In this document: positions 34,167 to 42,345 of the stretch, in pieces | How positions within the stretch are numbered: the stretch's first letter is position 1 | Layout of the letters: every line of letters begins with the position of its first letter | Origin: JAKITW01 sp041598875 | GTDB taxonomy: Bacteria > Desulfobacterota > Desulfobulbia > Desulfobulbales > BM004 | Reading direction: 5' to 3' | Length of the DNA: 64,000 nucleotides | Assembly (NCBI GenBank): GCA_041598875.1 | Contig: JBFHXP010000002.1 | Span: forward strand, 13,819-77,818 | Program-made: the position numbers and the translations under genes | Notes under the pieces: model-generated | What the model saw: the letters and a program-made list of their open reading frames with translations, nothing else | What the model was told of the DNA's origin: nothing | Databases searched by the model: none

Positions 34167-35207
34167 ATGTTTTCCCCGCTGAACACACTTCTGGGCTGGC
34201 TTTCCAATGATCTTGCCATTGACCTTGGAACGGCCAACACTGTTGTCTATATGAAAGGAAAGGGCATCGTCCTGCGCGAGCCCTCGGTTGTCGCGATCCG
34301 GACCGATGGCCGGGTAAACAAGGTCCTGGCCGTTGGCAAAGAGGCCAAGATGATGGTGGGCCGCACCCCGGGAAATATCGTTGCCACCCGGCCGATCAAG
34401 GACGGGGTGATTGCCGACTTCGAGGTAACCGAGGCAATGCTCCGCTACTTCATCAACAAGGTCCATAACCGCCGGACCTTTGTCCACCCCCGGATCATAA
34501 TAAGCGTCCCCTCGGGAATTACCCAGGTTGAAAAGAGGGCGGTCAAGGAGTCTGCTGAGTCTGCCGGCGCCCGCGCCATCTATCTTATCGAAGAACCGAT
34601 GGCCGCTGCCATTGGCGCCGGCCTGCCGATTACCGAACCCACCGCCAGCATGGTCGTTGATATCGGCGGAGGCACCACCGAGGTGGCGGTTATTTCTCTG
34701 GCCGGCATCGTGTACACCAAGTCAGTGCGCGTTGCGGGCGACAAGATGGACGAGGCCATACTCCAGTATATAAAGCGTAAACATAATATGGCGATCGGGG
34801 AGCGCTCGGCCGAACAGATCAAGATCACCATTGGCGACGTCATGCCCGAGGAACCCTACCTGACCATGGATATCAAGGGAAGGGACCTGGTTTCCGGGGT
34901 ACCCAAAACCCTTTCCATCAATTCCGCTGAGATCCGCACCGCAATAGCCGAACAGGTTGACGCCATTGTTGATGCGGTAAAAATGGCCCTGGAGCTGACC
35001 CCTCCGGAGTTATCAGCCGATATTGTCGATCAGGGAATCGTCCTCACCGGCGGCGGGGCCCTTCTCCGCAATCTGGACCGGCGACTCAACCTGGAAACCG
35101 GCCTGCCGATCATTATTGCCGACGACCCTCTGTCCTCTGTTGTTCTCGGGTCCGGCAAGGCGTTGGACAATATCGACATCCTCAAGGAGGTTATGATCAA
35201 CTGGTGA
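34167..35207 (+). CDS. mreB: Rod shape-determining actin-like protein MreB
   Basis: 346 residues. Actin-fold motifs are LAIDLGTANTVVYMKGKGIV (phosphate 1), VVDIGGGTTEVAVISL (phosphate 2) and GIVLTGGGALLRNLD (adenosine). It forms membrane-bound filaments that guide elongation-phase wall synthesis. AAAGGGCG precedes the ATG. It leads mreBCD-mrdA-rodA, the standard elongasome order. Confidence 0.98.
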   Translation: MFSPLNTLLGWLSNDLAIDLGTANTVVYMKGKGIVLREPSVVAIRTDGRVNKVLAVGKEAKMMVGRTPGNIVATRPIKDGVIADFEVTEAMLRYFINKVHNRRTFVHPRIIISVPSGITQVEKRAVKESAESAGARAIYLIEEPMAAAIGAGLPITEPTASMVVDIGGGTTEVAVISLAGIVYTKSVRVAGDKMDEAILQYIKRKHNMAIGERSAEQIKITIGDVMPEEPYLTMDIKGRDLVSGVPKTLSINSAEIRTAIAEQVDAIVDAVKMALELTPPELSADIVDQGIVLTGGGALLRNLDRRLNLETGLPIIIADDPLSSVVLGSGKALDNIDILKEVMINW

Positions 35208-35307
35208 CGCAGACCACGATCTCCTACGCCGCGCCATGTCCTTGCCCTGTTGACACCTCCGGCAGCATTCCTTTTTCAGCCAGCCCTCCATTGGGAGGAA
35301 AAAAACC

Positions 35308-36147
35308 ATGAGGAACAAAAAGGGCGGAAAGAAACAGCACAATTACGCCCTCATCATTTTCGGTCTTGTGCTCTCTATTCTCTTTATCCTGGTTGTCTCC
35401 ACGGTGGGCCGGAAAGAATTCGGCTCATCCCATAAATTCCTGCTGGAAATAATCGGGCCGGCCCAATCCGTTATTGCCCGGGCCACCACGTTTTTCAGCG
35501 CGATGACCGACGATTACACCGCCCTGATCAATGTGCGCGAGGAAAACAGACAGCTCAAGGACGAGCTCCAGAAGGCCTGGAAGCAGAATATCGAATACCG
35601 CGAGGCAGCCGCGACCAACGAGGGCCTGAAAAGGCTTCTTCAGTTCAAGGAAGCGCTTCCCGTGCCGACTCTGTCCGCACAGATCATCGGCAAGGACCCC
35701 TCCATCTGGTTTCGCACCGTAATCGTTGATCAGGGGAGCAACGACGGCGTACTGAAGGGCATGCCGGTGGCAACCTCAACCGGGATCGTCGGCCAGGTTC
35801 TCGGCACCTCACCCAGTTACGCAAAGATTCTTCTTGCCACCGATCCCAACAGCGCAATCGACGTAATGCTTCAGCGGACCCGGACCAGGGGCATTCTCAA
35901 GGGCCAGGGCAACGGGCTCTACGAGCTTCATTATGTTCTTAAAAATGAAGACGTGGTCCTCGGCGACCTGGTTGTCACCTCCGAGCAGGGCGGGATTTTC
36001 CCCCAGGGGTTGTCCGTTGGAACGGTCTCCCGGATCTACAAGGACCAGCGCGGGATGTTTCGGGAAATCGACGTTGAGCCGACAACTGATTTCTCCAAGC
36101 TGGAAAATGTGCTCATCATCATGAAGAAAAACACTCTGACCCCATAG
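35308..36147 (+). CDS. mreC: Rod shape-determining protein MreC
   Basis: 279 residues. One membrane helix (about residues 12-32), a coiled coil with VREENRQLKDELQKAW, and the periplasmic beta-barrel domain with IGKDPSIWFRTVIVDQGSNDGV and MPVATSTGIVGQVLG. It bridges MreB and the PBP2-RodA synthase. It follows mreB after a 100-base gap and precedes mreD by 15 bases. Confidence 0.95.
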   Translation: MRNKKGGKKQHNYALIIFGLVLSILFILVVSTVGRKEFGSSHKFLLEIIGPAQSVIARATTFFSAMTDDYTALINVREENRQLKDELQKAWKQNIEYREAAATNEGLKRLLQFKEALPVPTLSAQIIGKDPSIWFRTVIVDQGSNDGVLKGMPVATSTGIVGQVLGTSPSYAKILLATDPNSAIDVMLQRTRTRGILKGQGNGLYELHYVLKNEDVVLGDLVVTSEQGGIFPQGLSVGTVSRIYKDQRGMFREIDVEPTTDFSKLENVLIIMKKNTLTP

Positions 36148-36162
36148 GGACTACCTCCAGCC

Positions 36163-36702
36163 ATGCCAGTTGTTGTCTTTCTCATCATCGGAGCCCTCCT
36201 TCTGGTGCTGCAGACGTCACTCATACCGATGCTGCCGGCCTGGCTCGGCAAACCGGAGTTTCTCTTCCTGCTCATCGTCTTTATCCCCTCGCGAATGGGC
36301 GTTATTCCCGGGGCGTCAGTGGCCTTCCTGCTCGGCATTCTGAGTGATGTCTATTCGGGAATATATCTCGGTCTTTTCCCGATCACCTATCTGCTCATCT
36401 TCTTTGTCCTCAAAGGGATATACCGGTTTGTCGCGGTTAACGAGACGTTCTACCAGGCGCCGATAGTGGCTGTCGCCTATCTGCTGACCTGTGGGGGTAT
36501 TTTCATTGCCGCCATGCTCCTGGGCGATGGCAGTCAACCCCAATGGACATGGGACGCGGTGCTGGTAAGAACCTTGCTGGTCGCCATCCTGACCATGCCC
36601 TTTTTCAGCCTCTTTGACCTCTGCTGGGAAAAATCGGCCGTCCATCAGCCCCGATGGCGGCTGTTCAAAAGAAAAAAAAGGGAGAATCGCTTTCGGAACT
36701 GA
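36163..36702 (+). CDS. mreD: Rod shape-determining protein MreD
   Basis: 179 residues with five to six hydrophobic helices and a basic tail (RLFKRKKREN). The segment ILSDVYSGIYLGLFPITYLLIFFVLKGIYR is characteristic. It is an inner-membrane part of the elongasome. Its end overlaps the likely start of the PBP2 gene by 49 bases. Confidence 0.9.
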   Translation: MPVVVFLIIGALLLVLQTSLIPMLPAWLGKPEFLFLLIVFIPSRMGVIPGASVAFLLGILSDVYSGIYLGLFPITYLLIFFVLKGIYRFVAVNETFYQAPIVAVAYLLTCGGIFIAAMLLGDGSQPQWTWDAVLVRTLLVAILTMPFFSLFDLCWEKSAVHQPRWRLFKRKKRENRFRN

Positions 36703-38681
36703 CCCGAAAACTCTGCGGCATGAAATCTTTCAAACCACACCGGTTCCTGCCGGCCAACATCCATCACAACTCCGGTAAAAAAAACCCGCGGACCGGACCG
36801 GAATTCAAGAGAAAGCGTCTTGACGCCCGGATTTACCGGGTCGACGAGGATGAGCTTTCGACCCTGAAACGTCGGACCGACATTGCGGCCATGATCGTCA
36901 TCACCTTGCTCGCCCTGATCATTGCCCGCCTCTGGTACCTGCAGATTCACCGTGGCTCGAACTATGAACAGTTATCGGAAACCAACCGGGTCCGGGTCCT
37001 CAATATCCCGGCATCCCGTGGCAATATCCTTGACCGCAAGGGCCAGGTCATGGTCACCAGTCGTCCCTCCTTCAACATCGTCTGGAACAAGGATGACACC
37101 CCTGACCCGGACTCCATGCTCAAAAACCTTGCCCGGATAACCGGCGAGGACATCACGGTGCTGCTCGACAGGATCCGCAAGGCATCAGACCTGCCCAGAC
37201 ATATCCCCATAACCCTGATGGAGGATATCCCCTGGCAGACCCTGGCGGTCACGGAAAACAACCACCTCGAACTTCCCGGCATCCGGATCATGGCCCTGCC
37301 CATCCGCGAGTACCTCCACCAGGACCGCTCCGCCCATGTCATCGGCTACCTTGGCAAGATCAACAAGGAAGAACTCAAGGATAAACAGGACGATAACTAC
37401 GACCAGACCGACGAGATCGGCAAGATGGGGATTGAAAAAATCTTTGAAAGCACGTTGCGCGGGGAAAAGGGAAAGCAGTTCATGGAGGTTGACGCCCAGG
37501 GATTTGAACAACGGCGCCTCAAGGGGATAGGAGCCCTTCCCGGATCAGATATCCAGCTGACCCTTGATCTCGATCTCCAGACCGAGGCGGAAAAGGCGAT
37601 GGGGGACAAGGCGGGCGCGGTGGTGGTCATGGAAGTAAACACCGGCCGGATCCTGGCCCTGGCCAGCACCCCGACCATGTCCCTGGAACAGTTCATCGGC
37701 GGAATCTCTCAGGAAAACTGGAAGGCGCTGCTGGAAGATCCCCTGCGTCCGTTGATCAACAAACCGATCATGGGCCAGTACCCGCCGGGATCGACCTTTA
37801 AAATGATCTCCGCCCTGGCCGGGCTTACCGAGGGAATAGTGACCCCGGATACCGCTTTCTACTGCTCCGGGTCCCTCCAGTTCGGCAACCGCCGTTACGG
37901 GTGCTGGAAGAAAAGCGGCCACGGGACCGTGCAGCTGAACAGGGCCCTGGCAGAGTCATGTGACGTCTATTTTTATCAGATTGCCCAGCGAATCAATGTC
38001 GATGTACTGGCCAAATATTCCGAAAGTTTCGGCATGGGGCGAATTACCGGCATTGAACTTGAGCATGAAAAAAGCGGCCTGATCCCAACCGCCGAGTGGA
38101 AAAAGAGGGTAAAGAAACAGGCCTGGCAGAAAGGTGAAAACCTCTCCATTATCATCGGCCAGGGATTCACCCTGACAACCCCGCTCCAGGTCACCCTGAT
38201 GACCGCGGCCCTGGCCAATGGCGGCACCCTCTACCGCCCGCAGTTGATTGAAAAAATACAGGGAGGACCCGCCGGCGCCGAACGGGTCTTCACCCCGATC
38301 GCCGAGGGCAGAGTCCACGGCAACAGCCAGACGATCAAACTGATCCGCAAGGGAATGGAGGACGCGGTAAACAAACCGCACGGGACCGGACAGGCGGCGC
38401 GGTTCAATGAAATCACGGTTGCCGGCAAGACCGGCACCGCCCAGGTGGTCCGACTCGCCAAATTCAAGGATGTTGATGAAAAAAACATTCCCTTTAAATA
38501 TCGGGACCATGCATGGTTCACCTGTTATGCGCCAGCGGAAAACCCGGAAATAGCAGTAACCGTTCTCGTGGAACACGGGGGCCATGGCGGCTCCGCTGCC
38601 GCGCCGATCGCCCGCAAGATCCTGGCATGGTATTTCAATATCACCCCCCCGCCCGCCCCGGCGACCGTGGTCACAGATTAA
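36654..38681 (+). CDS. mrdA: Penicillin-binding protein 2 (elongation transpeptidase)
   Basis: 675 residues from ATG 36654, or 653 from ATG 36720; neither has a good ribosome site, so the start is uncertain. One membrane helix (about residues 74-96) precedes the dimerisation domain with RVRVLNIPASRGNILDRKG. The transpeptidase has the Ser-x-x-Lys motif in PPGSTFKMISA, Ser-Cys-Asp in LAESCDVYFYQ, and Lys-Thr-Gly in VAGKTGTAQV. It crosslinks wall during elongation together with RodA, whose gene follows 17 bases later. Confidence 0.96.
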   Translation: MAAVQKKKKGESLSELTRKLCGMKSFKPHRFLPANIHHNSGKKNPRTGPEFKRKRLDARIYRVDEDELSTLKRRTDIAAMIVITLLALIIARLWYLQIHRGSNYEQLSETNRVRVLNIPASRGNILDRKGQVMVTSRPSFNIVWNKDDTPDPDSMLKNLARITGEDITVLLDRIRKASDLPRHIPITLMEDIPWQTLAVTENNHLELPGIRIMALPIREYLHQDRSAHVIGYLGKINKEELKDKQDDNYDQTDEIGKMGIEKIFESTLRGEKGKQFMEVDAQGFEQRRLKGIGALPGSDIQLTLDLDLQTEAEKAMGDKAGAVVVMEVNTGRILALASTPTMSLEQFIGGISQENWKALLEDPLRPLINKPIMGQYPPGSTFKMISALAGLTEGIVTPDTAFYCSGSLQFGNRRYGCWKKSGHGTVQLNRALAESCDVYFYQIAQRINVDVLAKYSESFGMGRITGIELEHEKSGLIPTAEWKKRVKKQAWQKGENLSIIIGQGFTLTTPLQVTLMTAALANGGTLYRPQLIEKIQGGPAGAERVFTPIAEGRVHGNSQTIKLIRKGMEDAVNKPHGTGQAARFNEITVAGKTGTAQVVRLAKFKDVDEKNIPFKYRDHAWFTCYAPAENPEIAVTVLVEHGGHGGSAAAPIARKILAWYFNITPPPAPATVVTD

Positions 38682-38698
38682 CAAAAAAGAGGCTGCCG

Positions 38699-39808
38699 AT
38701 GTTCCGTTTTGACCGACGACTGCTCTTTAATTTCGACTGGATAATGCTTGGCACGGTGCTGACCGTGTCGGCCATGGCCCTGATAAACCTGTACAGTTCA
38801 AGCTCAACCGGCAGCGGTTCGGCATCGGCCGCCTTCTACAAGCAGCTCTACTTCACCATCTTCGGATTCGGTCTCATCCTGGCGATGATCAGTTTTGACT
38901 ACCGGAAGCTGATCCTCTGGAATTATCCACTCTACTTCATTGCCCTTGCCCTTCTCGTCGCCGCCCTGGTGGTCGGGTCAACCATTTCCGGGAGTCAGCG
39001 CTGGATCAATCTCGGTTTTTTCCGCCTCCAGCCCTCGGAACCTGCCAAGCTGGTGCTGGTCATCACCCTTGCCAGCTACTATTACCGCAAGGATACCGGC
39101 AAGGGATTCACCCTCAAGGAGCTGTTCGTACCGGCCGCGCTGACCTTTTTCCCCTTTCTTCTTATCATGAAGCAGCCGGACCTCGGGACCTCCCTGATGC
39201 TGGTGGCGATTTTTGTCTCCATGACCATCTTTGTCAAGCTGCGCTGGTCGACCCTTGCCACCCTGATCGGCTTCTGCCTTGCCGCGATTCCCATTGGCTG
39301 GAAATTTTTCCTGAAACCATACCAGCGCCTGCGGATCGAGACCTTTCTCAACCCCGAGGCGGATCCGATGAACAGCGGCTACCATATCATGCAATCAAAA
39401 ATCGCGGTGGGCAGTGGCCTGAAACTGGGCAAGGGGTATCTCAAGGGAACCCAGGGCCATCTTCATTTCCTGCCGGAACGGCATACCGATTTCGCCTTTT
39501 CCGTCTGGGCCGAGGAGTGGGGATTCGCAGGCTGCCTCCTCTTTCTTGCCATCTACTTTTTCATGATCCTCTGGGGGTTGAACATCGGCCTCAGTTCACG
39601 GGACAAATTCGGGGTATTGCTCGCCTTTGGCATAGTCTCACTCATCTTCTGGCAGGCGATTGTCAACCTTCTGATGGTCATGGGACTTCTGCCGGTGGTC
39701 GGCATTCCGTTGCCGCTCTTCAGCTACGGAGGATCTTCACTTCTGACCACAATGCTCGGATTAGGCCTGCTGATGAATATCCGGATGCGTCGATTTCAAG
39801 TAAAATAA
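38699..39808 (+). CDS. rodA: Peptidoglycan glycosyltransferase RodA
   Basis: 369 residues from ATG 38699 (AAAGAGG before it), the normal size for RodA. It is a SEDS polymerase with about ten helices. The key region has LPERHTDFAFSVWAEEWGF, and GLLPVVGIPLPLFSYGGSSLL is a signature near the C-terminus. It polymerises lipid II with PBP2 at the inner membrane. Confidence 0.96.
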   Translation: MFRFDRRLLFNFDWIMLGTVLTVSAMALINLYSSSSTGSGSASAAFYKQLYFTIFGFGLILAMISFDYRKLILWNYPLYFIALALLVAALVVGSTISGSQRWINLGFFRLQPSEPAKLVLVITLASYYYRKDTGKGFTLKELFVPAALTFFPFLLIMKQPDLGTSLMLVAIFVSMTIFVKLRWSTLATLIGFCLAAIPIGWKFFLKPYQRLRIETFLNPEADPMNSGYHIMQSKIAVGSGLKLGKGYLKGTQGHLHFLPERHTDFAFSVWAEEWGFAGCLLFLAIYFFMILWGLNIGLSSRDKFGVLLAFGIVSLIFWQAIVNLLMVMGLLPVVGIPLPLFSYGGSSLLTTMLGLGLLMNIRMRRFQVK

Positions 39809-39935
39809 TGAGCATTTTTTTAAAAAAACCATTATCTTTTCAGTTTATTAACCCGTGGATGCCCGGAAAATCGATCTTTTCTCGCAAGGCGGAATACCCG
39901 CGGGTATCTTGAATAATCCGGAATAGGAGCATGAC

Positions 39936-41153
39936 ATGAAGAATAAATCTCTCTTCATATTCCTGATCATGATCTCGGTCACCGCCGCACTTGCCCACGT
40001 CACCCGGGCTGCCGACGAAAAGTGCACCCATCAGGTGGTCAAGGGCGACACCCTCTGGCACATCAGCGGCTCCTACCTTCAGGACCCCAGGCAATGGCCC
40101 CGGATATGGAAAAATAACCCGGCCATTGACAACCCCAATCTCATCTACCCCAGACAGCTCATCGCCCTGCCCGGCGACAGCGTTTCCTGCAACGAAAACC
40201 AGTGCATCCATCATGTGGTCAAGGGCGACACCCTCTGGCACATCAGCACCACCTATCTCCGGGACCCGTTGCTCTGGCCGCGGATTTGGAAAAACAATCC
40301 TGAAATCAAAAACCCCAATCTGATCTATCCAAAGCAGCAGATACGGGTCCCCTGCGCTGAAAAGCAAACAGTTGCCGCCGCTCCTCCTCCCGCACCTGCG
40401 CCGGTTGAAGAGCCCGCGCCCCAGACACCTGAACCGCCCACAATGGATCTCGGAGAATTGTCCGGTGAGCCCGGAGGGCCTAACCAGGTTCTTTTTGCCG
40501 GCGATGCCGGATCAATGACCATGGGAACACCGGTTGCCCCGGGAATCGGGGCAGTGATAGAGAAACCAGCCTTTTACGGCACGGTAACAGGACGGGATAA
40601 CTGGAAATTTGCCGGGTCAGAAGAGATCCTCACCATTTCGCTTCCCGGGGCTGTTGACGGCCAACGCTATGGAGTGTACCGCGACCTGGGCCGGGTCCGC
40701 CACCCCGATGGAGGCTGGCTCTCCTGGACTTCGTACGGCAACCTGATAATGGAAGTGGGGGTAGTGGAAGTCATCTCCACCGGATCCACTGCCCATACCG
40801 CCCGGGTAGTGGAGACCTTTCACCACATTCAGGCCAGTGACCACCTCGGCCCGGTTCCGGAACGACCAATGCTGCCGCCGGCCGACCAGGGGACTTTTCA
40901 CAGCAACCTGAGCGCAACAATCATTGCAATCCACTCCATGCGCAATGTCGCCGCCGGTCGGGATATCGTCTATATCGACCGCGGGGAAGAGGACGGGGTT
41001 GTTTCCGGCGATGCGCTCTATGTTACCGATCAGAAGAGCCGCCAGGCGGTTGTCCGGGTGATCACCGTTACCCCGACCACGGCAACGGCCCTGGTAATGC
41101 CGACCACCCCCCAGTATATCTTCCCCGGAGAACGGCTGGCCGCGAATCCCTGA
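39936..41153 (+). CDS. Secreted protein with two LysM domains
   Basis: 405 residues. A signal peptide ends near HVTRA (about residue 24). Two tandem LysM repeats follow: VVKGDTLWHISGSYLQDP and VVKGDTLWHISTTYLRDP, each ending in LIYPxQ. They are about 57 residues apart and very alike at the base level. A Pro-rich linker (AAAPPPAPAPVEEPAPQ) leads to a beta-rich C-terminal part of unknown fold with IDRGEEDGVVSGDAL. It probably binds peptidoglycan in the periplasm. It follows the elongasome genes by 127 bases. Confidence 0.88.
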   Translation: MKNKSLFIFLIMISVTAALAHVTRAADEKCTHQVVKGDTLWHISGSYLQDPRQWPRIWKNNPAIDNPNLIYPRQLIALPGDSVSCNENQCIHHVVKGDTLWHISTTYLRDPLLWPRIWKNNPEIKNPNLIYPKQQIRVPCAEKQTVAAAPPPAPAPVEEPAPQTPEPPTMDLGELSGEPGGPNQVLFAGDAGSMTMGTPVAPGIGAVIEKPAFYGTVTGRDNWKFAGSEEILTISLPGAVDGQRYGVYRDLGRVRHPDGGWLSWTSYGNLIMEVGVVEVISTGSTAHTARVVETFHHIQASDHLGPVPERPMLPPADQGTFHSNLSATIIAIHSMRNVAAGRDIVYIDRGEEDGVVSGDALYVTDQKSRQAVVRVITVTPTTATALVMPTTPQYIFPGERLAANP

Positions 41154-41170
41154 TCCTCGCGAAACAGTGG

Positions 41171-42151
41171 TTATTGACCCGACCCCGCAAGCCACCGTGC
41201 CTGACGGGCCCGCTCGACAACCAGTTCTCCCAGTGAACGTATAAAGAGAGGATCGCGGTTCAGTGATTCGGTCCGCGCAAGGCGGATACCGAGCATTTCC
41301 GCCTGCTCCCGGTACATGATATCGATTTCGTACAGGGTCTCGACATGGTCGGAAACAAAACTGACCGGCACCATCAGAATAAAACGGCATCCCTCGCCCG
41401 CGAGCCGCTCCATGACCTCGGGAGTGGAGGGGGACAGCCACTCCACCGGGCCGCTTCTGCTCTGAAAACCGACGACCCCGGGCACCTTGGTCTTCGCTTC
41501 CACGGCGGCAATGGTGGCAAGAATCTGGTCAAGATAGGGGTCTCCCTCATCAATAAACTTCTTCGGCAGGCTATGGGCGCTGTACACCACGGTGGCCTGT
41601 TCCGCTGCCAGCCCATCCAATCCTTTACAGATCTTTGCGGCCAGGCAGTCGATATAGCTCGGCTGGACCGGCCAGGATTCGATCTCGGCCAGCTCAAAAC
41701 CAGGAAAAACCCGGGCGGCCTGCCGCAGGTCGTCCAGGGAGGAACCGGTGGTGGCCACGGAATAATGAGGATACAGGGGCAGGGCCACGGCCCGATGCAC
41801 CCCCTGGGAGCGGAGTTGTTTGATGGCATCCACGGCAGTCGGCTGCCAGTACCGCATCGCCATCACCACCCGGAAATCACCTTGTCCTGACAGATGCTCA
41901 ACCAGATCCATTCCCTGATCCGCCGTTATCCGGGCAAGGGGAGAACCGCCGCCGATCATCCCATAGGCGGCACGACTCTTTGGGGCACGCCGCCTGGCAA
42001 TGAGCCGGGCCAAGGGCTTCTGCATGAACCAGGGCCCGAGACGGATGATCTTGCGGTCGGAAAAAAGATTATAGAGAAAAGGCTCAACGTCTTCGGGCTT
42101 TTCCGGACCGCCGAGGTTGAGTAGAATGATTCCAATGGGTTCTGAGGCCAT
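41171..42151 (-). CDS. hemH: Ferrochelatase
   Basis: 326 residues. It starts GIILLNLGGPEKPEDVEPFL, and has LPLYPHYSVATTGS and the active-site His in VVYSAHSLPKKFID. The Glu region is FVSDHVETLYEIDI. It inserts Fe(II) into protoporphyrin IX, or handles coproporphyrin in some lineages. It stands alone and converges with the LysM gene. GGAG lies upstream of the ATG. Haem supply suits the cytochromes in the window. Confidence 0.96.
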   Translation of the reverse strand: MASEPIGIILLNLGGPEKPEDVEPFLYNLFSDRKIIRLGPWFMQKPLARLIARRRAPKSRAAYGMIGGGSPLARITADQGMDLVEHLSGQGDFRVVMAMRYWQPTAVDAIKQLRSQGVHRAVALPLYPHYSVATTGSSLDDLRQAARVFPGFELAEIESWPVQPSYIDCLAAKICKGLDGLAAEQATVVYSAHSLPKKFIDEGDPYLDQILATIAAVEAKTKVPGVVGFQSRSGPVEWLSPSTPEVMERLAGEGCRFILMVPVSFVSDHVETLYEIDIMYREQAEMLGIRLARTESLNRDPLFIRSLGELVVERARQARWLAGSGQ

Positions 42152-42345
42152 AACACGCTCCGCATTTTTTTAAGTCACACGCCATAATAATTCCGCAGGC
42201 AGAGCCATCGGCTGCTGCCCGCGCACATGAGCCCAACGCCACAGACCGGAAAGGGCTGGACACCAACCTCGTTCCGGGGATACGATCCAAACCTGTCACC
42301 CGCGCCCCCGGGTGTCATGAAAATTCTAACAGCAGGGACCACACC

